A stretch of DNA of 64,000 nucleotides from Hymenopus coronatus (GCA_030762935.1 CM060882.1:18357001-18421000), one strand, 5' to 3'; numbered from the stretch's first letter, positions 1 through 11,782 are shown. Made by a program: numbers and translations. The notes: generated by a model not told the origin, from the letters alone.

Positions 1-477
1 CAGGAAAACAAGAGTTAAGGGTAGCAAAGTTTAAAGAAGAGGAAGCTAAACAGTTAGCTGAAGGACCTTGAGGCATTAATTATATGTTCATATACATTTA
101 AAACTTTAATCATTTTTCTCCGCTTTCTGTTTTTCAACATTTTTCATTGTGCAAAATGCTGCTTGCATTATAATTCTTAATGAATTGCTTTGAAACTTTT
201 CACACATATTCTTAGATAGTTGATGTATAAAACTTCGTATTTTTTATGTTCTAGCTGGAATGGGTTAATTGTTATTGAATTTTGATGTTGAAAATTATTA
301 AAAAATTTGGAGAAAAGCAATCTATGCATTCAATATTTTTTTCTCCAAAAATATTTTTCGTAGCGTAATAAAAATACCAATTTTTGTATACATAGTTCTA
401 AGGAACATACAGCCAGGGTTTAGTTTATTTATAACAAATATTGTTTTGCAAGGAGCATTTCTTATATAGTACAAAAA
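1..477. other. Non-coding AT-rich sequence
   Basis: No supported gene, RNA or recognisable repeat. It is AT-rich with no ORF of interest. It ends where the first H1 copy begins. Confidence 0.5.
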
Positions 478-1346
478 TCTGATGTGTTCCATTCACATGA
501 CTTTCTCTATATCTCTGTAAATTATTATTCTTAATAAGCTTATCTTTTATTTGTTTCATGCTAATCGAGAAAAATTAGCAGAAATAGTCTTATTTCTTGC
601 TTTATTGTAAGTAGAAGAGAAATAAGGGAGTACCATAGGTTAAAGTGAAAGCCAAAAGCTGGTTGCTATGTGACTGATGTTCCTTTGTTTGTATGGACAG
701 GAGTTGACAAATTCCTGTATGTGAAAAGTATTGTTTTTCAAAGCTGAAACCACAAAAAGGAATATCTCAAAAACGATCAACTCCACGAAAAAAATGTATA
801 TAACATAAATTGTGTGGTTTAACGTGCTCTACATTTTTTGTGGGTTAAGTTTTTGTCTCTTTCTTATGGTTTAGTAGTTATGAAAAATTCATCCAGAATA
901 AAGTAGTCTTCAGAGGCTATTCCCAGAAACTTCAAAATATACATTTTATTTGTCAGGTAAATGACTTTAATATACGACATTTTAATCAAAATCGTTAGAG
1001 CTATTTTTTAGAAAATCAAAATTTTCGAAAAAAGTTCCATGTAAAGGGTAGTTTGGGGTGGGGGGATTTTTCTCAGAATCTTCGTGTCGTATCCCCGGAA
1101 GATACTAAACTTAAATACCAAGTTTGGTATTTTACCGAATTTTCGTTTTTGAGTTATCGTGTTCACAGACCACGGATACACGGACACACGGACACACACA
1201 CACGGACCTTTTTCTGAAAATATTTTTCATGGATACAGGGGACCCTAAAACATATATTTCCGGTGAAATCTCGGTATAAAATTTTTTGGTGGAGTGCAAT
1301 ACATTCTCTATACACTATGTACATAGTGAGTATAAAGAAAGTAAAA
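478..1346 (+). mobile_element. H1 Helentron-like element, full-length copy
   Basis: A reference-quality copy of the family that dominates the window. It starts TCTGATGTGTTCCATTCACA followed by TGACTTTCTCTA. It carries the family blocks 'TTCCTTTGTTTGTATGGACA' and 'CAGAATAAAGTAGTCTTCAG', then a CA-rich tract near 1193-1203. It ends in the hairpin region 'CTCTATACACTATGTACATA', closed by a degenerate AAAGAAAGTAAAA. The inner ACTTTCTCTA of the 5' end and the terminal TAGAGAAAGT of the consensus 3' end are inverted repeats placed asymmetrically. This, with T-run flanks and no target duplication, is the structure known for non-autonomous Helentrons (HINE/DINE-1). No Rep/helicase ORF is present. ORFs inside are incidental. 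Confidence 0.75.
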
Positions 1347-1534
1347 ATTGCAGAAAAAAACACAATAGATACATTTTTTTTTGGAAAAACTATCTTAATT
1401 AGAAACATACAATTTGGTGCATTTACTAGAAACCCTTTGGCACAAATACTTGCAAAATTTTAAATCTCTGTGACCAAATACTATGAATTTTAGCAATTTG
1501 CACAGATGCCTCGCCTTAAAAAGTTGTATCATGT

Positions 1535-1682
1535 GACAAAAAGTATCTTGTCAGAATGGAGATTACATTGAGTAATAGAGTAAGGTTCTGTAACTCTGTA
1601 AATAAATGGTTTGTGTTCATATCTTTCGTTATTGTTTAGTTATGTCAAATCGTTCGTTACTTTCTGGATCGCGTTCGTAAAA
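1535..1682 (+). mobile_element. Mariner-like MITE fragment (right end)
   Basis: The stretch 'GTTATTGTTTAGTTATG' followed by 'CGTTACTTTCTGGATC' matches the right terminal inverted repeat of the 680-bp MITE at 39718-40397 and its relatives. Only this terminal piece is recognisable. The sequence between the preceding H1 copy and this fragment (1347-1534), and 1683-1956, shows nothing else. Confidence 0.55.
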
Positions 1683-1956
1683 CTAGGCCTCCAATTTCAT
1701 CACAAGCTTCCATTTACTTCTTTTATGGGGGAAAAGGAAAATAATTAAAATCTATAAGAATCATAAAACATTAAAGCCTGCTGAATTGCTTTTATACTGC
1801 TTAAAATAAACTAAAAATGTGCTACAAAAAATTCGCTATTGCTTATTTAGAATAAATAAAGAAACTATTGCATTCTATCCAAAATTTTGATGCTGAGATT
1901 TTGCCTCAAATATCTACTCGTTTTGAGCCTATCTCAATAAATAGAAAATAATTTTT

Positions 1957-3030
1957 ATGCTCTCTATCACGTGTGTACAATGTGCATAGCAAGTAAAGAA
2001 GATATAAAATTACAACCAAAATGCAGTATCGAGATTTCATCGGAAAAACATATTTTCAGGATTTCTCAATCTAAAAAATAAGCTTTTTGGTAAGAATTGT
2101 GTGTGTTTAACGACAGGCATAACTCAAATACGAAAAGTCCCTTATACACCAAAATTGGGATTAAAGTATAGTATCTTCCAGGGACGCGACACGGAGATTT
2201 TCAGGGAAACTCCCCTACAAGGAACATTTTTCAACATTTCCGATTTTATAAAAAAATTACTAACGATTTTGCTTAATGTGCCTATTTTCTGAGAACAGTC
2301 TCTGAAGAACTCTCCATTCTAGATAATAAATAGCTCCATGGCACGACAGCTCACGGGGAACCTCGGCCTACCGCCCGGCCGCTGCGTTCCCCATCTCGGT
2401 CCACTACAGATGTCAGGTGCAGTATTGGAGGGTGAGACGTGGCCAGCGCCTCGAGTCCCCCGGCCGGTTAATGCGGTCCTCATGGCCTGGAGCCGCTACT
2501 TCTCCATCAAGTAGCTCCTCAATTTGTCTGAGGCTGAGTGCACCCCGGGCCAGGTCTCCCAGCGGGGGAAAAATCCCCACGAACACAGGTCTCCCGCTTT
2601 GTTATTCTAGATAACTTCTGTATAAATGGTAAACCGTAAGAGACAAAAAGGTATTAGTAAAAAAAAAATGTAAATATTATTAAAACACACACTTTATGTA
2701 ATATTTTATGTTTTTAAATATTCCTTGTTATTAGTTTCAATTTTAAATTAGTAGATTTTTCTCAAACGGTAATTTATCATTCCTGTTTCTTTTATTTTAG
2801 CCCTGGCCATGGCAAGAAAACCTAATTTCAAAGACAGTCGCTTAGCGACAGCTTTCAAAAGTTTGACTCTCACTTTAACCTAGTGTATTCCCTATTTCCT
2901 GTCCACTTATAAGGAACTAAATAATAAGGCAATTTCTGCTAGTGTTTATCTTGATTAGAATGATGTAAACAAGATAATGATATTTTGTAAGAAAAGTATA
3001 TTTGTGGAACAGTTAGAGAAAATTATGTGA
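1957..3030 (-). mobile_element. H1 copy, diverged, split by a SINE-like insertion
   Basis: A diverged H1 copy on the minus strand. It begins at a degraded hairpin (CTCTATCACGTGTGTAC) and ends near 'GTTAGAGAAAATTATGTG'. A 277-bp GC-rich element (2327-2603) interrupts it and is flanked by an 11-bp direct repeat. Joining the two parts restores the usual H1 order. Confidence 0.65.
2327..2603 (-). mobile_element. GC-rich short retroelement (family G) with target-site duplication
   Basis: A 277-bp GC-rich insertion bounded by the direct repeat ATTCTAGATAA (2316-2326 and 2604-2614). A related copy lies at 11783-12037. On the minus strand it contains 'GAGGAGCTACTTGATGGAGA' and 'AGTAGCGGCTCC', and ends in a short A/T tail. 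No pol III boxes are obvious. It may be a SINE or the 3' end of a non-LTR element. The class is inferred; the insertion and its duplication are seen directly. Confidence 0.6.
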
Positions 3031-3044
3031 TTCTTTTTCTTGTT

Positions 3045-3098
3045 TTGGATACAGCGGACCCTAATTCCTGTATTTCCAGTCAAATTTTGGCATTGAAT
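3045..3098 (+). mobile_element. H1 3'-region fragment
   Basis: About 50 bp matching the H1 segment 'GGATACAGGGGACCCTAAAA...CGGTATCGAATTTT', joined directly to a SINE-A piece. No hairpin remains. Confidence 0.5.
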
Positions 3099-3355
3099 TT
3101 TTCAGTCTGACTCTACCTATCTATCCAACTCCTGTCCTATGTGTGAAAAAACAATTAAATCAATAACAATTGAACATAGCATTTGAACCACGGATCACGC
3201 GGTCTATAGCTGGCCGCTCTAGCTACCATGGTAACACACCGGCATGGCATTCAATTTCTCAACTGACTCTCCTGTTTTCCAGTAAACCACAAGGTGATCT
3301 CAAGTTATTTTGAGATGATATACCCCAATGGTAACTTACACTTTTAAGTCCCCTG
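3091..3355 (-). mobile_element. tRNA-derived SINE-A copy
   Basis: It contains a minus-strand tRNA-like core, with the B box GGTTCAAAT next to GATCCGTGG at about 3184-3230. The core is flanked by copies of the motif TGAAAAATTCAATGCC in opposite orientations. The outer segment 'CTCAAAATAACTTGAGATCA' (minus strand) matches the SINE at 23411-23640. The A box is degraded here. Confidence 0.6.
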
Positions 3356-3402
3356 TTTCATGGTATAGCTAACAATTATGGTCAATTAGTGTTAATTTAA
3401 TC

Positions 3403-4263
3403 TTTACTTTCTCTATACGCACTATGTATATAGTGTATAGAGAAAGTATTGCACTCCACCAAAAAATTTGATACCGAGATTTCACCGGAAATATATGTTT
3501 TAGGGTCCCCTGTATCTAAAAAAAAGTATTTTCAGAAAAAGGTCCGTGTGTCCATGTGTCTGTGAACACGATAGCTCAAAAATGAAAAGTTGGTAAAATA
3601 CCAAACTTGGTATTTAAGCTTAGTATCTTCCAGGGATGCGACACGAAGATTTTGAGAAAAATCCCCCAACCCCAAACTACCCTTTATATGGAACTTTTTT
3701 CGAAAATTTTGATTTTCTTAAAAATAGCTCTAACGATTTTGATTAAAATATCATATATTAAAGATATTTACCTGACAAATAAAATGTACATCTTGAATTT
3801 TCTGGGATTAGCCTCTGAAGATTACTTTATTCTATACGGATTTTACAGAATTTTGCATAACTGCTAAACCGTAAAATTTAGATTAAAACTTACTAAACAA
3901 GAAATGTAGAGCACGTTAAAACACACAGTTTATGTTATAAACATTTTTTTTCGTGGAGTTGATCGTTTTTGAGATATTCATTGTTTTTGGTTTCAGTTAT
4001 GAAAAACTTACTTTTCTCATATAGGAAGTTGTCAACTCCTGTCCATACAAACAAAAGAACTTCAGTCACATAGCAACCAGTTTTTGACTATTACTTGTAC
4101 CTATGGCACTCCCTTATTTCGCTTCTACTTACAAGGAAACAAGTAATAAGACTATTTCTGCTAATTTGTTCTCGAGTAGCATCAAGTAAATGGACGCATA
4201 AGCTTTTTAACAATAATTTGTTGCAGAGATATAGAGAAAGTCATATGAATGGTACACATCAGA
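3403..4263 (-). mobile_element. H1 full-length copy
   Basis: It runs from the 3' hairpin (CTTTCTCTATACGCACTATG at 3408) to the 5' end, GGTACACATCAGATTTTT. The internal TG tract is short. Flanks are T-runs. Confidence 0.75.
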
Positions 4264-4282
4264 TTTTTTTTCACTCAAGTCG

Positions 4283-4500
4283 TATGTAGGACAGGAGATG
4301 GATAGGTAGAGCCAGCCTGAAAAATTCAGTGCCATAACCGGGATTTGAACCACGGATCTCCTGGTCTCTAACTGGTTATTTCAGTTCAGGAATGTAATGT
4401 TATGCTGGTATGTTGCCATGGTAGCTGAGTGGTAGAGCAACCGCCTAGAGACCAGGAGATCCATTGTTCAAACCATGGCTATGACTTCGAACTTATCTTC
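4283..4500. mobile_element. SINE-A, two tRNA-like cores in opposite orientation
   Basis: A minus-strand core (GGGATTTGAACCACGGATCT at 4341) is followed by a plus-strand core at 4417-4484 that keeps an A-box-like TAGCTGAGTGGTAGAGCA and a B-box-like GTTCAAACC. This plus core is the best preserved tRNA-like sequence in the window. It shows what the satellite at 45.9-49.6 kb has lost. It lacks a convincing acceptor stem and is treated as SINE, not a tRNA gene. Confidence 0.6.
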
Positions 4501-4864
4501 TGACTCTTTATATCCAGTTTCACAGTTATCCCTGCAGTAGGCTAGCAAGTATGATGGTGTCGGAAGATTCGGCGCCAAGCCTTGCGGGACACGTTAATTA
4601 CAGAATGGCGCCGGGTGGTGCACTCTCTCACCTAGTTAGGTGCAACACTTTTAATTGGATCATTCCATTGCGATGTGTCAGCGAGATACATCATGTTTCA
4701 GTGCAAATATTCACAGGTAAGACCCTTCTAAAAACGCTCCTCATAATTCAGTCTCTGTCAGCAAACGTAGAATGTCAACTTTTATTAGTCAGAACTGCTA
4801 GTCTCACTGGTCGAAACAACCGAACATACTTAGTCATAAACAACAAAGAAAATCTATTTTTAGC

Positions 4865-4908
<44 letters not shown>

Positions 4909-4957
4909 TCTCTCTCTGTTTTTATTCACATTTGTTGTTCCATAGGGTTAATTTTTA
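4501..4957. other. Non-repetitive stretch with CT microsatellite
   Basis: A moderately GC-rich segment (4530-4730) with no recognised family, followed by a (CT)n microsatellite at about 4869-4919. A possible donor-like ACAG|GTAAGA lies at 4711-4720, but no acceptor or conserved protein supports an exon. Confidence 0.4.
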
Positions 4958-5685
4958 TTACTTTCTCTACACGTACTATGTACATAGTGTATAGAGAAGG
5001 TATTGTAATGCACCCAAAAATTCGATGACGAGATTTCACCGGAAATACACGTGGGCAGCATAGCTCAAAAACGAAGAGGCCATTAGATATCAAATTTGGT
5101 ATTTAAGTTCGGTACCTTCCAAGGATGCGACACGAAGATTTTCAAGAAAATCCCCCCACCCCTAAATACGCTTTACATGGAAACAATTTCGAAATTTTTA
5201 ATTTTCTAAAAAATGGCTCTTAACGATTTTAATAACAAATAAAATGTATATCTTCAATTTTCTGGGAATAGTCTCTGAAGAGCTGTTTACTCTCAATGAA
5301 TTTTGCATGACTCATAAACCGTAAGAGATAGGCAAAAGTTTACTTAAGAAAAAGTGTAGATCTCGTTAAAACACACAATTTATTTTATATACATTATTTT
5401 CGTGAAGCTGGTCGTTTTTTGAGATATTCCTTGTTATTGGTTTCAGCTTTAAAAAACTTATACTTTTCCCATACAGGAATTTGTGAATTCCTGTCCAGAC
5501 AAACAAAAGAGCTTCAGTCACATAGCAACCAGCTTTTAAAACATTTGACTATCGATTTACCCTATGGTACTCCTTATTTCCCTTCTATTTACAAGGAAGC
5601 AACTAATAAGACTATTTTTCCTATTTTTTTGGATTAGATTGAAGTAAATAGAAGCATAAGCTTTCTAACAATAATTTATTTTTCG
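4958..5685 (-). mobile_element. H1 copy, 5'-truncated
   Basis: The 3' hairpin (CTACACGTACTATGTACATA, about 4970) and body are present. The copy breaks off before the TCTGATGTG end, where short plus-strand H1 5' fragments (about 5720-5800) follow. Confidence 0.65.
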
Positions 5686-5826
5686 AAAAGCTGTTTGAAA
5701 ACTATAGGCAATAGAGGTAGGCGAAGCACTGCATTCCATCCCAAAATGCAACTCACATTCACATGGCTTTCTTTATTCGCTCTGCTAGCCTTTTGTAGTC
5801 TTGCAAAAAGTTATTCACTATTTCTT

Positions 5827-5932
5827 ACTTTCTCTACCACGTATGTACAATGCTCACAGCATTCCACCCAAAATATCAATACCGAGATATAACTAAATAT
5901 AAGTTTTGAGGTCCCCTGAATAGCATTTTTGG
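5827..5932 (-). mobile_element. H1 3'-end fragment
   Basis: A hairpin-end fragment (TTACTTTCTCTACCACG) extending to 'GAGGTCCCCTGAATAGCATT', then cut by the next H1 copy. Confidence 0.55.
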
Positions 5933-5935
5933 ACA

Positions 5936-6900
5936 TAACTTTCTCTAGCTGTTCAAAATACAAACTGTTCTTACAAAAGGTTATTCTTTTATCTACATCA
6001 TACTAATCAAGATAAGCATTAGCAATTTGTATTATTCCTTGAGTAAATTCTGTACTTAACTAAGTTTAACTTAATAATAGTTGCACAAAATTCGAAATTG
6101 ATTTCAATGAATAAAAGATTTCTTTAAACACTTTCTTGTAAGTAGGAGAGAAATAAGGGAATACACAAGGCTAAAACGATAGTCAAATCTTATAAAATCT
6201 GGTTGCTATGTGAGACAATTGTGTTTCGGTGCACTTTGTTTGGGCTGCAGTAAAACTAGGGAGATTAAACGAAATGTGGTTTCCCGTTTGAGAAAAGTTA
6301 GGTAGTTTAAAACCGAAACTAAAAACAAGGAATATCTCTAAAACGATCAACTGCACGAAAAAAGAGCATAACATAAGTTGTAGTTTTAACGTGTTCTACA
6401 TTTTTTTGTGTAGTAAGTTTTTTGTTTTGTCCATCTATTACGGTTTAGCAATTATGAAAAATTCCGTAAAATTCATCCAGAATAAAGTAGTCTTTAGAGA
6501 CTATTCCCAGAAAATTCAAGATATACATTTTATTTGTCAGGTAAATATTTTTAATATACGATGTTTTAATCAAAATCGTTAGAGCCATTTTTGAGAAAAT
6601 CAGAATTTTCGAAATAAGTTCCATTTAAAGGATAGTTGGGGTGGGGGATTTTCTTGAAAATCTTCGTGTCGCATCCTTGCAAGATACCAAACTTGAATAC
6701 CAAGTTTGAGCTATCCTTTCCACAGACATACATACACACACGCACATTCATGGACCTTTTTCCAAAAATGTGGTTTTTTTTTTTGGATTCAGGGGTGCCG
6801 AAAATATGTATTTCCAGTGAAATCTCGGTATCGAATTTTTGTGTGCATTACAATACTTTCGCTATACATTATGTACATAGTGCGTATAGAGGAAGTAAAA
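5936..6900 (+). mobile_element. H1 copy, nearly full length
   Basis: It begins within ACTTTCTCTAGCTGTTC. It ends at a complete hairpin, CTATACATTATGTACATAGT, followed by GGAAGTAAAA. The first ~20 bp of the 5' end are missing. Confidence 0.65.
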
Positions 6901-7000
6901 CTTAGCAGAATTGGTCTTATTACTTGCTTCCTTGTAAGCAGAAAGGAAATAAGGGAACACACTAGGCTAAAGTGATAGTCAAATGTTTTAAAACGTGTTT
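6901..7000 (+). mobile_element. H1 internal fragment
   Basis: Matches the H1 block 'TTACTTGCTTCCTTGTAAGC...AAAGTGATAGTCAAATG'. Neither end is present. The following 7001-7170 shows nothing recognisable. Confidence 0.5.
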
Positions 7001-7177
7001 AGACACATTGACCATTTCAGACGGCTGTCAGCAATAAACGTATGCTGTAAATTCTTGAAAAGGTTATACGATCTTTTGAATAATCAAGCTTACAACCATG
7101 AAGTAGCAACAAAAATTATCCATTCTTTGATGCAAATTTACCAGACTTATCTAACCAACTCATAGGTAAGTAGTAGA

Positions 7178-8182
7178 AAAATTTGATGTATTCCACTCAC
7201 ATGACTTTTTCTACATCTCTGCAACACATTATTGTTAAGAATGCTTATGTTTCTATTTACTTCATGCTAATCCAGAAAAATATAATGTGATACACTCACA
7301 TCTCTTTCACCAGCTTCTCTATAAACAAACTTCTTACAAAAGATTCTTCTTCCTTCTACACCACGCTAATCGAGATAAATATTATCAGCATGTTCTTATT
7401 ACTTAGTTCCTTATAAGTAGAAGGGAACTAAAGGAATACACTAGGCTAAACTGATAGTCAAATGTTTTAAAAGCTTTTTTTAGGTGATTGTCATTGCAAA
7501 TCGCTTTTTTGCTTGGCCAGGAGTAGAACAATAGAAAAACAAACACTTCCTGTTTGAGAAAAAAAAATAAGTACCTACTTTACAATTGGAACCAATAACA
7601 AAGAATATCTCGGAAACGGTTACCTCCACAATAAAAACGTAAATGACATAAATTGTGTGTTTTGAAGAGATCTACATTTTTTGTACAGTATGTTTTTTTT
7701 TTCTATCCCTTATGGTTTAGCAGTTATGCAAAATTGGGCAAAATTCATCCAGAATAAAGTCGTCTTCAGAGGCTATCCCAGAAAATTCTAGATATACATT
7801 TTACTCGGGATGTAAATATCTTTAAAATACGGGATTTTAATGAAGATCGTTACAGCCAATTTTGAGAAAATCAAAACTTTCGAAAATTTTTCCATGCCGT
7901 TGTGAGTGGGGAATTTTCTTGAAAACCTTCGTGTCGCATCCTTGGAAGGTATTGTACTTAAAAACCAGGTTTGATATTTAACGGAGGTTTCGTTTTTGAG
8001 CCATGCTGCCCCCCCCACACAAACATACATACTGACAGGCTGACACACACACCTACATTTTTTGGAATCCGGGGGGTCCCAAAACATGTATTTCCGGTGA
8101 AGTCTCGGTATCGAATTTTTGCGTGCAATACAATACCTTTTCTATACACTACTTACATAGTACGTGTAGAGAAGGTAATTAT
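7178..8182 (+). mobile_element. H1 copy(ies), 5' fragment plus near-complete copy
   Basis: A 5' piece (TTGATGTATTCCACTCACAT to about 7290) joins a second, near-complete copy beginning near 'TGTGATACACTCACATC'. The second copy ends at the hairpin CTATACACTACTTACATAGT. Two 5' ends in succession suggest one copy inserted in another. Confidence 0.6.
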
Positions 8183-8520
8183 TGCTAGTATAGGTAGATG
8201 AAGTACGGCATTCCATCACAAAAATGTAGTTTCTATTCATGTGACTTAATTTACTCGCTCTGCTATGAACTTCTTACAAAAGTTGTTCTTCTATCTACTT
8301 ATTTTTACTTTCTGTACTACCTATGTACAATGTACATAGTAGAGAAGGTATTGCAATTCACCCAAAAAAATCGATACCAAGATTTTGCCGGAAATATATA
8401 TTTATACTATATTTAAATTTAGTATCTGCCACGATTAACTCACGAAGATTTAAATGAAATTCCCGAACACCAGACTACCCTTAACGTGGAATATGTTTCG
8501 AAAATGTTAATTGTAAAGAA

Positions 8521-9153
8521 CAGTTATGGCCAAATGGCGGCCCGCTAGTAAATAAATATATGATTTATTCCATCTTTTAACTTCCTGCATAGATCTCATT
8601 TTAAATTTTGATAGTAATTTCAAGATTTTGAAGTATTTCGACTACAGATGGAACTTTTCAACAATGCCATGAGATGTTAAGTAGAGTGCCAGTCCGGGGA
8701 TTTACAGCTAAAACTATGTAAGCTCCAATATAATTCATCTCTTTAAACAATAGAGGCAACTGGTGTTGATTTTTGGAAACTCATTTAGAAGGAACATCTT
8801 AGAAACTGGGCTTTAAAACTTTCTTCCACATTTGGTGGTACTTACATATGTGAAACTGCCTTCTCTGCTATGAAACTAGTGAAGTCAAAGTCGAGAAACA
8901 GATTAACTGATTCAATGTTATCTCATATTCTTAAAATTGCAACATCAGAACTGGAAGTGGATTTTAAATCCTTTGTAAAAGATTTTACTAACCTCATTGT
9001 TCTTAGTAAAAAGCAATGCTTGTTCCCTCACCGTGCATGCAATAATATTAAAAATAATATGCTCTTAAGTTTCCATTGCTGTTATTTTATTTTTAATATA
9101 GTTATACTATTAATTTTCCTGGCCCTCAGTGCATTACTAATTGGCCATCACTA
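8521..9153 (+). mobile_element. hAT element, internally deleted
   Basis: A 633-bp element with imperfect terminal repeats: CAGTTATGGCCAA on the left, and TAGTGATGGCCAA read inward from the right. It is flanked by an 8-bp target duplication with one mismatch (GTAAAGAA 8513-8520; GTATAGAA 9154-9161), as hAT transposons make. It retains only the C-terminal end of a transposase gene. The DDE catalytic domain is missing, so it could move only in trans. Confidence 0.8.
8826..9023 (+). pseudogene. hAT transposase C-terminal (dimerisation) domain fragment
   Basis: Translation reads STFGGTYICETAFSAMKLVK followed by SKSRNRLTD and HILKIATSELEVDF. This is typical of the hATC dimerisation region of hAT transposases (the 'FGSTYxCExxFSxMxxxKSKxRxRLTDxxL' pattern). 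In the family this domain lets transposase subunits assemble. Here it is an orphan: no BED zinc finger and no catalytic core remain between the terminal repeats. The reading frame is open from about 8823, and the longest ATG-started frame starts at 8870. The family assignment is from the motif; the loss of function is inferred. Confidence 0.75.
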
Positions 9154-9704
9154 GTATAGAAAAATGACTTTAAAGATTTTGATTAAAATACAGTGTATTA
9201 AAGACATTATATGTAAAATAAAATGTATATCTTGAATTTCCTAGGAACAGCCTCTGAAATTCTCTTCATTTTGAATTACTTTTGCATAACTGGTAAATCA
9301 TAAGAGATAAATGAAATCTTAGTGCATAAAAATGTTGATTCGTCAAAATCACAAATAATATTGGAAACATTTTTGTTCTAGAGCTATTTCTGAGATATTC
9401 CTTGTTAGTGTTTTCAATATACTTTTATCAATCAGGAAGTCGTCCTGGTAAAGTTGGAAAACAATTATCTTTACAGAGCAGGTAGAAAAAGTCATGTGAA
9501 TGGAACACTTCAGATGTTTTCGTTATTTTACAGGTAAAACGTAAACATTAATAATTGAAATAAATGAATGTAAAAATAAATAAATAGAACATAGAATAAA
9601 AGAAAGTAGGTTAATAATTACTGGAATCCATTAACACAAATAACTGATACCTAGTTATGACCTATAAGATTATTTAAAAAATTAACAAAAATGTACAACA
9701 ACAA

Positions 9705-10364
9705 AAATCTAGATCTCTACAACAAATTATTATTTAAAAGTGTATTTTTCTATTTACTTCATTCTAATCGAGCAAAAAATAACAGAAATACTCTTATTAC
9801 TTGCTTCCTTGTAAGTAAAATGAAAATAAGGGAATACACTAGGCTAAAGCGATAGTCAAAAGCTGGTTGCTATGTGACTGAAGTTCCTTGACCAGGAGTT
9901 CACAAATTCTTCTATGAGAAAAGTTCTAAATATTTTAAAACTGAAAACATAACAAGAAATATCACAAAAACGGTCAAATCCACTAAAAAGCTGATAACAA
10001 AAATGTTGTGCTTTAACAGGCTCTACATTTTTTTGTGTAGTAAGTTTTTGTCTATCTCTTACGGTTTACTAGTTACGCATCCAGAATAAAGATATCTACA
10101 AAAGCCATTCCAAAAAATTGAAAATATAAATTTTATTTGGCATGTAAATATTTTTAATACCTATATAATATTTTAATCAAAATCATTAGAAACATTTTTG
10201 AGAAAATAAAAAATTTCAAAATTATTTCATGTAAAAGAGAGTTGGGATATTTTCTGAAAATCTTCGTATCGCATTCTTGGAAGGTACTGAACTTGAATAT
10301 CAAGTTTGGTATTTATAGACTTTTCATTTTTGAGTTATACTGCCCACAGGCGCGCACGCGCACT

Positions 10365-10401
<37 letters not shown>

Positions 10402-10403
10402 TT
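9705..10403 (+). mobile_element. H1 copy truncated at the microsatellite
   Basis: The body runs from 'ATCTCTACAACAAATTATTA' to a (CA)n tract at 10370-10400, where homology stops. The 3' hairpin is absent. 9513-9704 and 10404-10587 contain nothing recognised. Confidence 0.6.
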
Positions 10404-10587
10404 ATTAACAGTAATAAACTTATATACATCTGACAGAGGAAATACAGTTTTAAAATTTTTGTGATAAGCATACATAAGAAATAATTGGAATTTGGATATT
10501 ACTAATTTTAGACTAATATGGTGTCGTTATCTAATAATGGGCTTAAAGCTTTCTAATAAAATATCACAAGTTACCACTTCCTATTCT

Positions 10588-10724
10588 TACTTTCTCTATA
10601 CGCATTATGTACGTAGTGTGTGGAGAAGGTATTGCACTCCACCCAAAAATTCGACACCGAAATTTCACCGGAAATATATGTTTTAGGGTCCTCTGTATCC
10701 AAAAAAAGCATTTTTACAAAAAGG

Positions 10725-10761
<37 letters not shown>

Positions 10762-11461
10762 GTGAGCCCGTGTGTCTGTGAACACGATAACTCAAAAACG
10801 AAAAGTCGGTAAAATACCGAACTTGGTATTTAAGTTTACTATCTTCCAGAGATGCGACACAAAGATTTTGAGAACAATCCCCCACCCCAAACTACCCTTT
10901 AAATGGAACTTTTATCGACATTTTTAATTTTCTCTAAAATGGCTCAAACGATTTTGATTAAAATACCGCATATTAAAGATATTTACCTTTCAAATAAAAT
11001 GTATATCTTGAATTTTCTGGGAATAGCCTCTGAAGTCTATTTTATTCTGGATCAGTTTTACGGAATTTTGCATAACTGCTAAATCGTAAGAGATGGACAA
11101 AAACTTACCACACAAAAACGTAGAGCACGTTAAAACACACAATTTATGTTATATACATGTTTTTCAATTGTTGATCTTTTTGAGTTATTCCTTGTTTTTA
11201 GTTTCAGCTTTGAAAAACATACTCGTTTCATACAGGAATTTGTCAACTCCTGTCCACACAAACAAAGGAACTTAAGTCACATAGCAACCAGCATATGACT
11301 ATCACTTTAACGTATGGTACTCCCTTATTTCGCTTCTACTTACAAAGAAGCAAGTAATAAGACTATTTCTGCTAATTTTTCTCGAGTAGCATGAAGTAAA
11401 TAAAAACATAAGATTTTTAACAATAATTTGTTGCTGAGATGTGAATGGAACACATCAGATT
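10588..11461 (-). mobile_element. H1 full-length copy
   Basis: Hairpin CTATACGCATTATGTACGTA at 10596, (TG)n at about 10726-10759, 5' end GAACACATCAGAT at 11449-11461. Confidence 0.75.
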
Positions 11462-11637
11462 TTTAAGAAAAGGTTCTATAATTGGCGAGTTTAAATCCTT
11501 TTTATGGTATTGATGATCATGGAAATATAGCAAATGTCTCTTTTTAATTATGTATTTTGTGTGACGATAACATTGTCCGTACGATTTAAGGATTAATAAG
11601 AATTACAATTACACACTGACAGAAAAACACGGAATTT

Positions 11638-11772
11638 TTCTTCTAAAAATCCTGTTTTTTTTGTTTTTTTTTTTTTGTTTTATTCAGGGGTCTCAATTTA
11701 TGTATTTTCTGAGAAACTCGGTATTGAATTTACAATACCTTCTCAATACGCTATGTGAACAGAAAATAAAAA
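11638..11772 (+). mobile_element. H1 3' fragment within a duplicated block
   Basis: A poly-T interrupted H1 3' portion ending AGAAAATAAAAAGTAATGCG. The sequence downstream of it recurs downstream of the H1 copy ending at 12620. Confidence 0.55.
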
Positions 11773-11782
11773 GTAATGCGAA

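Larger units (their letters stand above)
8285..9512 (-). mobile_element. H1 copy interrupted by a hAT element
   Basis: The hairpin end is at 8290-8340, with CCTATGTACAATGTACATAG as core. The body resumes after the hAT element (8521-9153) at 'GACTTTAAAGATTTTGATTA' and continues to 'GAACACTTCAGATGTTTT'. H1 integration therefore predates the hAT insertion. Confidence 0.7.

Noticed and set aside
478..1346. H1 as a classical TIR MITE or a solo LTR
   Set aside because: The inverted ends are asymmetric (one inside, one terminal in a hairpin). No target-site duplication is visible in clean nests. There are no TG..CA LTR ends or primer site.
4417..4484. Functional tRNA gene
   Set aside because: A and B boxes are visible, but no good acceptor stem or anticodon arm. 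It matches the SINE-A core found in several copies.
4551..4994. 147-aa open frame as a host exon
   Set aside because: It runs through a CT microsatellite into an H1 terminus. No acceptor or conserved domain.
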